Source: Nitrospira sp. (GTDB lineage Bacteria > Nitrospirota > Nitrospiria > Nitrospirales > Nitrospiraceae). From it: 64,000 nt of DNA. Numbering within the stretch: position 1 is the stretch's first letter; each line of letters begins with the position of its first letter. A program made the translations under genes and the position numbers. The stretch spans positions 122,475 through 186,474 of the forward strand of contig JAVYIN010000006.1 in assembly GCA_035968315.1 (NCBI GenBank), read 5' to 3'. The notes under the pieces were generated by a model. It made no database searches. It worked only from the letters and a program-made list of their open reading frames with translations, and was not told the DNA's origin. Of the stretch, positions 1 to 6,945 are shown piece by piece.

Positions 1-431
1 GCGCCCCGCTCCCATTGCACACCGGGGACTTTCGGACGATGAAAGGCCCGCCCATTGCCGCTGCATTGCACGACCGCCGTGATCGTCACCCGTTCGAACT
101 GCGTGAGTTCCTTGAGCGTAAGCACCAACGGCTGCTCGATGAGCCCCCCGACACGGAGTCTCCAGTTGGCCTCGGCAATCAGCTCCGGCGCAGGCGGCCC
201 AAAATGACTCCGCACAAAAAAACGATGAGTGGGAGTGAGGAACGAGGTGAATTCGCGCACCGGCGTTTCGGCGTCATAGGGCCTGGTGACCCGTGCGATC
301 AAGGGGCCGGACTCGTTGGATGACGGATCGTTTCCGGCGGCTCGTGCCGCAACAGGACGATGGCTCACCATCGCACTCAGGCCAAGGCCTTGCAGGACCT
401 TCCCCAGCCAGGCCCGCCGAGAGAGACTCAT
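1..431 (-). CDS. Sulfite oxidase-family molybdopterin enzyme, Tat-exported (partial)
   Basis: Only the first 143 codons are in the window; the gene continues past base 1. The N-terminus carries a twin-arginine signal (SRRAWLG, residues 4-10) followed by a short hydrophobic stretch, so export of a folded cofactor protein is expected. Residues 52-130 match the start of the oxidised-Mo-cofactor domain of the SorA/SoxC/sulfite oxidase family, including VVQCSGNGR, where Cys123 is the expected molybdenum ligand. Its ATG overlaps the OsmC stop codon as ATGA, so it is the last visible gene of a translationally coupled set with a thiosulfate-type permease and OsmC. A role in periplasmic sulfite oxidation is inferred from that context. 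The C-terminal dimerisation domain and any cytochrome subunit are outside the window, so the substrate could differ. Confidence 0.85.
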   Translation of the reverse strand, partial: MSLSRRAWLGKVLQGLGLSAMVSHRPVAARAAGNDPSSNESGPLIARVTRPYDAETPVREFTSFLTPTHRFFVRSHFGPPAPELIAEANWRLRVGGLIEQPLVLTLKELTQFERVTITAVVQCSGNGRAFHRPKVPGVQWERG

Positions 432-865
432 AGCCCGGCCTTCCCTTCCGGCGGCTGGGGGAGCGCATGACCGTGCGGGTTCAACTTGATCGACACGTTC
501 GGCGCCACGGCAACCGATTGATGGACGGTGCAGCCATGCGCCACCTTTAACAGCCGCTCCTTTTGTTCCGGCGTAATGCGATGCGGCAGATGAATGGCCA
601 AGGCGATCGCACCGACGCGATGCGGGCCTTCGGCCATCGTCCACTCGGCATCGACCGTCAAGCCGTCCCGGGAGATGTTGTGCCGTGCGCAGAATTGGCC
701 GACGAAATACCCGACACAACTGGCCACCGATCCGACAAACAGTTCAACAGGGCTCATCCCCGCATCGTGCCCGCCATCTTCAACCGGCTGATCGGTGATA
801 ATCCGATGCCGTCCGCTCGTGACGTCATATCGCGTCCCGCCATGATAGGCCACCGTGAGCGTCAT
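428..865 (-). CDS. OsmC-family protein
   Basis: A 145-residue protein of normal OsmC/Ohr length. The two family cysteines are visible: Cys50 in the helix segment SVASCVGYFVG and Cys112 in AHGCTVHQS, the thiol pair used against organic hydroperoxides or in sulfur-carrying relatives. The start overlaps the stop of the upstream YeeE gene (ATGA, 865-862) and the stop overlaps the start of the sulfite oxidase-type gene (431-428), so it is translated as part of one tight unit. OsmC-like proteins beside YeeE/YedE and sulfite dehydrogenase genes suggest sulfane-sulfur or persulfide handling rather than general peroxide defence. That role is inference; the fold assignment is firm. Confidence 0.88.
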   Translation of the reverse strand: MTLTVAYHGGTRYDVTSGRHRIITDQPVEDGGHDAGMSPVELFVGSVASCVGYFVGQFCARHNISRDGLTVDAEWTMAEGPHRVGAIALAIHLPHRITPEQKERLLKVAHGCTVHQSVAVAPNVSIKLNPHGHALPQPPEGKAGL

Positions 866-1392
866 CGCGCACCTCCCGGATCAGGAAGCCTGACCGCCAG
901 CCAAAGACAAAGCGCACCCAGCGGAACCGCCAGCATAACGCCCGGCATCCCGAATGATTCGTGAATGGTCACCGGCCCATACTGGCCGAGGGCCATCAAC
1001 ACCGTTTCCAAATCCGGAAACATGAAAGCAAACACCAGCGCGCCGAGCAACCCGCCAAAGACCGTCGCCCAGGCATCCGGTTTGCCTTCCGCCGCCGCGG
1101 CCAGCGCGGTGCCGGGACAATACCCTGTCACGGCAAAACCGACACCGAAGATCGCACCGGCCACCACCATTCCCGGGAGATACAAATCTTTCACTTTCAT
1201 GTGGGCCAGTCCCAGCGCATCCAGAAGATGCACCCCGATCAACCCTACCCCGATCGCCGTCAGAATGACTTTCATGATGGTCATATCCTTGAGCCGCAAC
1301 GCATTGGTAATTTTCGTATGGCTAGAGGCTCCCGACAATTGCAGCACGGCTCCGAAGGCGGCCCCCAACACCAATCCCAACAGCAGCTTCAT
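862..1392 (-). CDS. YeeE/YedE-family membrane protein, second half-transporter
   Basis: A 176-residue membrane protein starting MKLLLGLVLG, with about four to five hydrophobic segments and the family motif GYCPGTAL, Cys92, near residues 90-97. The start at 1392 is chosen because it overlaps the preceding gene stop as ATGA; a longer reading from further upstream would run through the neighbouring gene in another frame. In this family one chain can hold both halves, or, as here, two adjacent small proteins can make a pair. YeeE homologues (TsuA) take up thiosulfate through conserved cysteines. With TsdA-like and sulfite oxidase-like neighbours, thiosulfate or another sulfur compound is the probable substrate. 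Confidence 0.85.
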   Translation of the reverse strand: MKLLLGLVLGAAFGAVLQLSGASSHTKITNALRLKDMTIMKVILTAIGVGLIGVHLLDALGLAHMKVKDLYLPGMVVAGAIFGVGFAVTGYCPGTALAAAAEGKPDAWATVFGGLLGALVFAFMFPDLETVLMALGQYGPVTIHESFGMPGVMLAVPLGALCLWLAVRLPDPGGAR

Positions 1393-1955
1393 TGCTTCCC
1401 CCAATCGCCATATAGCCATCGCGCCGTCAGGATCGCGCTGACAAAGAGCACCGCCGAAAAGACCAGCGAACTGACCGCAAGCTGAGATACGCCGCTGATC
1501 ATGTGGCCGGACGTACAGCCTCCGCCGAATCGCGCACCGAACAGGAGCAAAAATCCCCCGATGCACGACCAGACCAGACGCCGCCCGGGAATCGGTCCAA
1601 ACCGATGAGCCCACTCACCGGGCACCAGCCTAGTACTGAATCGCTTGGTGGCCCATGCAGCTAGAAAGGCCCCGATCGGAATGCCCAGCACAAAAAAGAA
1701 CTCATAGGTCGCCAGCGTCCAGCCACCTGCCGCCTCCGACAGGTAGGCGCTCTGGTCGGCGACGTCCGGCAGCACCTGATGCAGCAGCACCCCGTCCAAG
1801 ACCACATACTGCGTCGAGACTCCGATCGGCTGCACCAGCGCGACGGCCACGATCAGCACGAGACCGATCCCCAGCCCACCGGTCCACCAGGGAATGGCCG
1901 GAGCAGTCGTATGATCCGGTGAATCAGCCCTCTGGGGATTTGGGAAGTTGGTCAT
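1389..1955 (-). CDS. YeeE/YedE-family membrane protein, first half-transporter
   Basis: A 188-residue protein with hydrophobic segments near residues 25-45, 80-105 and 130-180, and the family signature GGGCTSGHMISG with Cys147, the residue type that contacts thiosulfate in characterised relatives. The ATG at 1955 is preferred; a GTG five codons upstream (1970) is possible and has a GGTGAA stretch close by. It is followed by the partner half-transporter with a 4-bp overlap. Between residues 45 and 78 is a less typical polar stretch, probably an extracytoplasmic loop. Thiosulfate-type uptake is inferred from family and context. Confidence 0.85.
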   Translation of the reverse strand: MTNFPNPQRADSPDHTTAPAIPWWTGGLGIGLVLIVAVALVQPIGVSTQYVVLDGVLLHQVLPDVADQSAYLSEAAGGWTLATYEFFFVLGIPIGAFLAAWATKRFSTRLVPGEWAHRFGPIPGRRLVWSCIGGFLLLFGARFGGGCTSGHMISGVSQLAVSSLVFSAVLFVSAILTARWLYGDWGKQ

Positions 1956-1980
1956 CGTTCGCGCTTTCACTTCACCACGT

Positions 1981-2015
1981 CATCCTCTTACGTCTTACGT
2001 TTTACGTCTCACGCC
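1981..2015. repeat. Short degenerate array of acgtctt/acgtttt units
   Basis: The gap between the TsdA-like and YeeE genes contains four or five imperfect 8-base units of the type TTACGTCT / TTACGTTT / TCACGCCC. The same style of array appears inside the RND permease gene near 18605-18672. Nothing suggests a promoter or a stable hairpin. Confidence 0.6.
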
Positions 2016-2873
2016 CTAATACGGCACATCCACCGGCTTCCCGCCCTTCGGCCAATCCTGCGCTTTGGCCGGGAAATCAGGACGCGGCTGCCCCAGGATA
2101 AATGCCGCCACATCAAACGCTTCGTCGTCGGTCACCGTCCATCCCCAACCGCGCGGCATATTTGCCTTGATAAACGACGCCGCCACACTCACACGCGCCA
2201 TCCCTGCCGCGATATTATACGAACCCGGCCCCCATAGCGGCGGCGCGGCCATCGTCCCTTGTCCATCAGATCCATGGCAAAAGACACATTTCTTGGCAAA
2301 GACCGTCTTGCCGTTCACGGCATCCGGCGGCCGAGTAGCTGTGATGCGGGGAATCCCTCGCCAGGGAACAGCGCTTCCCTTCGGCACATTCTGTGACAGC
2401 CAATCGATATAAGCGACCACCGCCGCCAATTTCGAACTGTCGGGCGGCAAGGCTTTGCCGTTCAAACTGCGCTCAAAACACTCATTGATCCGATCGGCCA
2501 GACTCATCTGCCGATCTGCCCGAGCCCGGTATTCCGGATACAGCCGGCTGAGGCCCACAAAGGAGGCGGCATTCGGATTCAGCCCCGCATCGAGATGGCA
2601 ATTGGTACAGTTCAGCTTGTTCCCCACATAGGGCTGCCCGTATTCCTGCGTGTCGGCGACAATCTTGAAGCCCAACCGGATCTGCTCGCCGCGCTGGTCG
2701 CCCCGGATCGTCTCCGGAGACGGCGGGGCAAACAACGCATCGAACGCCGGTTCGTGTTTCTGCGAAGAATCATTGGACTCAGCCGCCTGCCCCACCCTCG
2801 GTGGAGGAATACACCCTGCGGCAACGCTTCCGGCGGCCGCCAACAGCAAACACCCCAGCGCAATACGGCGCAT
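2016..2873 (-). CDS. tsdA: TsdA-like dihaem cytochrome c lipoprotein (probable thiosulfate dehydrogenase)
   Basis: A 285-residue protein from the ATG at 2873, preceded by AAGAGG. The signal peptide ends in a lipobox, AAG-Cys21, so it is probably a periplasm-facing lipoprotein. Haem motif 1 is CTNCH (89-93) and motif 2 CVFCH (196-200). The stretch between them, with the pattern N-A-A-S-F-x-G-L-S-x-L-Y-P-E-Y and INECFERSLNGK, is typical of TsdA-type thiosulfate dehydrogenases, which couple two thiosulfates into tetrathionate or run in reverse. Cys132 in INECFERS could be the axial Cys ligand known for the catalytic haem of TsdA. It lies directly before the permease pair. Function is inferred from family; a generic dihaem cytochrome remains the fallback. 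Confidence 0.78.
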   Translation of the reverse strand: MRRIALGCLLLAAAGSVAAGCIPPPRVGQAAESNDSSQKHEPAFDALFAPPSPETIRGDQRGEQIRLGFKIVADTQEYGQPYVGNKLNCTNCHLDAGLNPNAASFVGLSRLYPEYRARADRQMSLADRINECFERSLNGKALPPDSSKLAAVVAYIDWLSQNVPKGSAVPWRGIPRITATRPPDAVNGKTVFAKKCVFCHGSDGQGTMAAPPLWGPGSYNIAAGMARVSVAASFIKANMPRGWGWTVTDDEAFDVAAFILGQPRPDFPAKAQDWPKGGKPVDVPY

Positions 2874-2883
2874 GACCAACCTC

Positions 2884-3102
2884 TTAATGTTTGGGACAGC
2901 AGCCCGTTGGACAGGTATTGATGCCCAGCACCGTCCACAAGGGGCAAAAACCGATGGCCCCTGTCACCAGCGCAATCGTACCCACCACGAATGCGATCCC
3001 CGTTCCCACCGGAGGCAACCCGGCAAACGCGCCAACCCCCAGCGCCACAATCCCAACGACGATTCGGATAGGCCGTTCAATTCCTCCGACATTGCATGTC
3101 AT
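2884..3102 (-). CDS. DUF2892 (YgaP-like) small inner-membrane protein
   Basis: A 72-residue protein with two hydrophobic helices (about 10-30 and 33-55) and the N-terminal sequence CNVGGIERPIRIVVG, characteristic of the membrane domain found at the C-terminus of YgaP-type rhodaneses. There is no rhodanese domain here. The C-terminus carries a cysteine cluster (C-P-L-W then C-P-T-G-C-C). A good Shine-Dalgarno (GGGAGG) lies before the ATG, and the TsdA-like gene begins 10 bp after its stop. The neighbourhood suggests sulfur metabolism; the actual role is unknown. Confidence 0.8.
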   Translation of the reverse strand: MTCNVGGIERPIRIVVGIVALGVGAFAGLPPVGTGIAFVVGTIALVTGAIGFCPLWTVLGINTCPTGCCPKH

Positions 3103-3197
3103 GATGAAACCTCCCGGTTATAGACTACGGAGCGCAATGCGTCCCTCCTTCCTTGGAGTCAAGAGATGGCAAAGAGATTCATCCTTGCCCCGACCGA

Positions 3198-3566
3198 TTA
3201 ATCCTGCCGAAACGTTCGCACGTACGCCAGGACGTCCCAGATTTCATCATCGGACAACGCGGTGCTCCAGGCCCCCATCGCGGTATTGGGCTTGCCGTCA
3301 TGAATGCGCTTGAACAAGCTGGCATCCAATCGCCGTTGAATCGCGTCCGAGGTGAGATCAGCCGGCTTGGGCACGAGCTGAAGACCCATCGCCCCTTTCC
3401 CATCGATTCCGTGGCACCGGATACAGGTATTGGTATAGATCTCTCGGCCCGTCACCGCATCACGTTGCGCCGCCGGCGCAGGGAGATCCTTCAACCCTCC
3501 ACCGCCGCCGAACCCGGCTGAGATCATTCCAACCAAGATACTGAGCGCGATGCCGGCGATACGCAT
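3198..3566 (-). CDS. Single-haem c-type cytochrome
   Basis: A 122-residue exported protein with an N-terminal hydrophobic signal (1-22), haem motif CIRCH (48-52), and the class I pattern around MGAWSTALSDDEIWDVLAYVRTF, where the Met before G-A-W is a likely sixth ligand. It closely resembles the cytochrome at 9755-10105 (KPNTAMGAW versus RPNTAMDAW), so the two are paralogues. A near-consensus -24/-12 promoter lies 30 bp upstream of the start. It probably opens the operon of DUF2892, TsdA-like and YeeE genes and could accept electrons from thiosulfate or sulfite oxidation; the pairing is inference. Confidence 0.9.
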   Translation of the reverse strand: MRIAGIALSILVGMISAGFGGGGGLKDLPAPAAQRDAVTGREIYTNTCIRCHGIDGKGAMGLQLVPKPADLTSDAIQRRLDASLFKRIHDGKPNTAMGAWSTALSDDEIWDVLAYVRTFRQD

Positions 3567-3595
3567 AGGTCACCCCTTTCCTCAGGGAAACTACT

Positions 3596-3610
3596 GCGAG
3601 CGATGTGCCA
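3596..3610 (-). promoter_or_regulatory. Sigma-54 (-24/-12) promoter of the cytochrome/TsdA operon
   Basis: On the minus strand the sequence reads TGGCAC-ATCGC-TCGC: a perfect -24 element and correct GG-N10-GC spacing, with one mismatch (TCGC for TTGC) at -12. The predicted start of transcription is about 18 bases before the cytochrome ATG. Twelve consecutive bases are identical to those of the perfect promoter at 36170-36184. Confidence 0.65.
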
Positions 3611-3753
3611 GGAGTGCGCTATGCGCTGGCGCATAAAATTCTGCAATTTGCCAGTGAGTTAGTCGTCGGCGGACAGCCGGCCTGCGGGGAGTGGCGAGAA
3701 ATGCCCCGTGGCCCATTGAGGGGTCTGTCCCAAGATGCCCCAGCAGAGAACGA

Positions 3754-4188
3754 TTACGTAATGGTGGGCACCAAGGTCACCTGGGCCTTCATGGAATTCG
3801 AAATAAGACAATTCGCTTCCGCCTTCTCGATAAGTTCTTTGGCTTTGACGGGATCACCCCCCGCGGGCAGCGTTATCACTGGCTTGAGCGTGAGCGCCGT
3901 AAACTGAAACTTGCCATCCACCAGTTCGAGCCGCCCCTCGGCGGAGCTTTCATAGGCCGTGAACGCCAATCCAGCCCGCTCCGCCACCGCCAGAAATGTC
4001 GTCATCAAACAGATATTGGCCGACGCCACGAATAGATCTTCCGGCGACCAGATGCCGTCATGCCCTTTGAACTCCGGCGGCGTGGCCACCTGCACATCGG
4101 GCTTCCCCGCGCAGGAGATCACGCCCTTCCGCTGCTCCGTCCACTTCACCGCCGTATGATACAGATACATTTTCGGTCTCGATTCCAT
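3754..4188 (-). CDS. OsmC-family protein (second copy)
   Basis: A 144-residue OsmC/Ohr-fold protein with the family cysteines Cys60 (SANICLMTTF) and Cys127 (EANCLISNS), plus an extra Cys26. The ATG has an ideal AGGAGG. It is only distantly similar to the OsmC at 428-865; the helix around Cys60 includes the segment SPEDLFVAS typical of the subgroup. The 187-bp gap to the cytochrome gene carries the sigma-54-like promoter, so this gene probably sits in a separate transcript. The substrate cannot be read from the sequence. Confidence 0.88.
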   Translation of the reverse strand: MESRPKMYLYHTAVKWTEQRKGVISCAGKPDVQVATPPEFKGHDGIWSPEDLFVASANICLMTTFLAVAERAGLAFTAYESSAEGRLELVDGKFQFTALTLKPVITLPAGGDPVKAKELIEKAEANCLISNSMKAQVTLVPTIT

Positions 4189-4337
4189 GGTCCCTCCTGG
4201 TGTTTGCCCCGCCTATCCGCTCTCACCCCTTCTGCAAGATTGCCCCACGCACTGCCATCCTCGCACCAGCCATATCATAAAACCGGCCAAGGCACACCTG
4301 CCGTTAACCATGTCTGCGGGCTCTCTCGCCTTGCGGA

Positions 4338-5627
4338 TCAAGGCCTGGTGGTGAAGGTCCAGACGGCGGAAAAAATGAGGAGTTGCTGAGAAGGCGTCAG
4401 TCCAAGTGAGCCGGACGAGGTCGGGGCATCAGTGAAAAAACCGCCCTGTTGTCCGGTCGATTCATCGACACGATACTCCAGGCGAAGGATGGTCTCTCCT
4501 AACCGACCTGGACGGCGATGTTCCACCGTCGCGGTCACCGCTTTCACGAATTGTTCGGACCCGGTCAGCCGCCCATTCCGGTCCCAGTACAATTCAGGGC
4601 GAACCGCCACACTCCAAGGCCCGCTCACATGCCATTGGATCGGCATCGACGCGCCGGTCCAAAAGGCCCGAGGATGCCCTGGGAGCCCGGCCATTCGTTC
4701 CGTGCCGATCTGATAGTCGAAGCCGACGGTGACCGGACCATCCTGGAACTTCGCGATGCTGTCGGAAAAGAACCGCCAGAACTTCATATCCGTTTGTGAC
4801 TGATCCGGGCCATAGTAGACGGTCTGCTGAAAGGAAAACCGGGACGCCCCTTTCCATGCCAGTTGGGCCCCATAGCTGGGCAGATCGTTGGCATGGGCGA
4901 GATGAAAATATTCGTTGATGACAAAGACCGTGCCTGTGAGTTCCTGCGTGACCGGATAACTCGCATTGACGCCGAACATGAGGTAGGGGGAATAATCCGA
5001 GACCCAGGCACGCGTATAGTTCGCATTGTCCTTCGAGTACAGCGACTCATAGCCGATGAGACTATTGAACAAACCGGCCTGTATTCGCAGCCCGTGACCG
5101 GCCGGGGCGAGATAGGACACGTTCGCGCTGCCAAAATGCCGAAGCTGGTCTGATGCGCCTACTTTCGGTGCGTTATTCGCAAAGCCGAACTCTTTGGCAT
5201 CTTCTCCTGCATGAACAAGAAGCTCCGCCCCCCACCGTGAGGAAGCATTCGCGTCTTTTCTGAAAGAGAGTCCGGCCATGTTGAGGTCCAGCTCATTGGC
5301 TCGTGGCGTCGTACTCCGGCTTCGAAACAGGTGATTGGGAGGAAAGTTGAAATTCAGCAGGTAGGCGGCATCGGCAAAGCCGCCCACTTCCCAGGGGGAT
5401 GCCTCAGAAGCAATCGGCCGACCGTCGGCGACACCCGCATTTTCTGAAGCTGCACCATCGGCCACAACGGCCATCCCGATTGCGAGAATCGTCAGAACGG
5501 ACGCGCCAATCCCTCTGCACCGCTTCCAGCCATTCAGGAAAGCCCGATTTCGTGGAGGGAGAGGCAGCGCATCATAAATTGCCCCCCCCCCAACAGATGC
5601 CTTTCTCACAAGGCGGACACCCCTCAC
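4338..5627 (-). CDS. Outer-membrane beta-barrel porin-like protein
   Basis: The open frame codes for 429 residues. A hydrophobic signal segment (about residues 40-58, ending A-D-G-A-A-S) is followed by alternating beta strands rich in aromatic residues (FADAAYLLNFNF, SRFSFQQTVYYGP, TVGFDYQIG, AVRPELYWDRN), resembling the OmpL-like beta-barrel porin-2 superfamily. The start is uncertain. A GTG at 5627 opens the frame but lies before a G10 tract (5582-5591 on the plus strand as C10), leaving an unusually long signal n-region of about 40 residues. A start downstream of the tract would need a non-ATG codon. Passive passage of small anions or solutes is the usual role; specificity is unknown. Confidence 0.75.
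   Translation of the reverse strand: MRGVRLVRKASVGGGAIYDALPLPPRNRAFLNGWKRCRGIGASVLTILAIGMAVVADGAASENAGVADGRPIASEASPWEVGGFADAAYLLNFNFPPNHLFRSRSTTPRANELDLNMAGLSFRKDANASSRWGAELLVHAGEDAKEFGFANNAPKVGASDQLRHFGSANVSYLAPAGHGLRIQAGLFNSLIGYESLYSKDNANYTRAWVSDYSPYLMFGVNASYPVTQELTGTVFVINEYFHLAHANDLPSYGAQLAWKGASRFSFQQTVYYGPDQSQTDMKFWRFFSDSIAKFQDGPVTVGFDYQIGTERMAGLPGHPRAFWTGASMPIQWHVSGPWSVAVRPELYWDRNGRLTGSEQFVKAVTATVEHRRPGRLGETILRLEYRVDESTGQQGGFFTDAPTSSGSLGLTPSQQLLIFSAVWTFTTRP
5582..5591. repeat. Homopolymer C10 (G10 in the porin reading direction)
   Basis: Ten consecutive C on the plus strand, encoding Val-Gly-Gly-Gly-Ala near codon 12-16 of the porin frame. Gain or loss of one base would shift the porin frame upstream of its signal peptide. 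Confidence 0.9.
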
Positions 5628-5698
5628 TGAGCCAGCGCCGGCCTCATTCCATCTCTTGCGGCCTACTCACCCGACTGGCCCGATTTTCTTAGGCCCCT

Positions 5699-6067
5699 TC
5701 AATCCTGTTTTGTCTTCCCATACATCGCTTGCGCTTGTTCAACATGCTCGGCATAGCGCGCCTCCATCTGCTTCGCCTGACTGCGCGCCTCTTGCGCGGC
5801 CGTCAACAAGGCGCTCCGCCTGAACCCCTTAGGATCTTCATGCAAGCTGATTGTGGATGCGAGCGCCTGGTAGCGGTCAGCGTCCGCCTCCAGCCGACTG
5901 ATCCGACTCTGATACAACACCGCCGCTGCCATATGGTCGTCCGCGCTCCCGTTGGATGCCAGCTTGGCTTGCAGGTCCACCGGAAGGACCGTGCTGCAGC
6001 CGGTCAATCCGAGAACCACCAGCAAGGGAAGCGCACGGGAAAGTGCCTGCGTCCAATTGAGCCTCAT
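5699..6067 (-). CDS. Small lipoprotein with coiled-coil C-terminus
   Basis: A 122-residue protein with a clear lipoprotein signal (LGLTGC, Cys24) and an excellent ribosome site (AGGAGGTGAACC-ATG). The mature part is helical and charged; from residue 55 to 118 it has heptad-like spacing (SRLEADADRYQALAS, ARSQAKQMEARYAEHVEQAQ), suggesting a coiled coil. It resembles small periplasmic DUF4398-type lipoproteins, but no family is certain. It lies 71 bp upstream of the porin and may be co-transcribed. Confidence 0.75.
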   Translation of the reverse strand: MRLNWTQALSRALPLLVVLGLTGCSTVLPVDLQAKLASNGSADDHMAAAVLYQSRISRLEADADRYQALASTISLHEDPKGFRRSALLTAAQEARSQAKQMEARYAEHVEQAQAMYGKTKQD

Positions 6068-6268
6068 GGTTCACCTCCTTCACTATTCCAGAAGCATCAT
6101 CGACTTTCTCAATTACGACGATACAGGAGGAGGGAACAGGGGCCTATCGGGTTGAAACCTGAGAAGCGGGCGGGAAATACCTGAGTCCTCGCCGGGTGGA
6201 TAGGTCCGTCACCTGCTCCACCCGAGTTGGCTGCCGAACAGGCGGTGCGGCACATGAGTGGCACGATG

Positions 6269-6919
6269 TCAGGCGTCCGTCGAGACCAAGCCCCGGCGGA
6301 TCGCATAGCGGACCAAACCCGCCACGTCGTGAATGTCCAAGCGGCGCATCAATTCGGTGCGATGCGAATCCACCGTCTTGACGCTCACGCCCAACTTCCT
6401 GGCAATGTCCTTCGTGGAACAGCCTTCGGCGATGAGCTGCAAGACCTCCCGCTGGCGGGCGGTCAGCTCAATGGCCGGTCCAAGCTTGTCTTTCCGATGT
6501 TCGAGATAGTCCAGAACGAGCGGCTTGGAAATACTGGGGCTCAAATACGTTTCACCCCGCACCGCCGCCTTGAGCGCCAGTTCGAGTTCCGCCGGCTCCG
6601 CCCCCTTGAGCAGATAGCCCGTAGCCCCTGCATTGAGCGCCTGCCCCACATACTCTTCATTGGCATGCATCGAGAGGATGATCACTCGGACCTTGGGCCA
6701 TTGCCGCGTGATGCGACTCGCCGCTTCCAGCCCGTTCAAATTCGCCATGGCGATATCCATGATCACCACGTCGGGCTGAATCTTCTCGACGACAGCCACC
6801 GCCTCGTGGCCGTCGCTCGCCTCGCCGACGACCTGGACGTTCGGCAAACTGTGCAACAACGCCCGCAAGCCCGCCCGGATGAGCACGTGATCATCTGCCA
6901 GAACGACCCGGATCGGCAT
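6269..6919 (-). CDS. NarL/FixJ-family response regulator
   Basis: A 216-residue regulator starting MPIRVVLADDH with AGGAGG 8 bases before the ATG. The receiver domain (1-120) has the acidic pair D9/D10, phospho-acceptor Asp55 (VVIMDIAMAN) and a conserved Lys in YLLKGAEP. The C-terminal LuxR-type helix-turn-helix (about 148-210) begins LTARQREVLQLIAEG and includes STKDIARKLGVSVKTVDSHR. The sensor kinase gene ends 26 bp upstream, so the two are a cognate pair. Target genes are not shown by the sequence. Confidence 0.95.
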   Translation of the reverse strand: MPIRVVLADDHVLIRAGLRALLHSLPNVQVVGEASDGHEAVAVVEKIQPDVVIMDIAMANLNGLEAASRITRQWPKVRVIILSMHANEEYVGQALNAGATGYLLKGAEPAELELALKAAVRGETYLSPSISKPLVLDYLEHRKDKLGPAIELTARQREVLQLIAEGCSTKDIARKLGVSVKTVDSHRTELMRRLDIHDVAGLVRYAIRRGLVSTDA

Positions 6920-6945
6920 GAGAGGCCTCCTCCCGCTCCAACACG

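Noticed and set aside
15..1485. Plus-strand frames over the OsmC/YeeE genes
   Set aside because: They are antisense shadows of GC-rich genes; no ribosome sites, no family motifs.
862..1614. Longer 250-codon reading of the second YeeE gene
   Set aside because: The upstream part is out of frame with the neighbouring YeeE gene; the ATG at 1392 with ATGA overlap gives normal family length.
4189..4337. GG...TTGC pair considered as sigma-54 promoter (minus strand near 4241)
   Set aside because: Spacing is 9, not 10, and the -24 half does not match.
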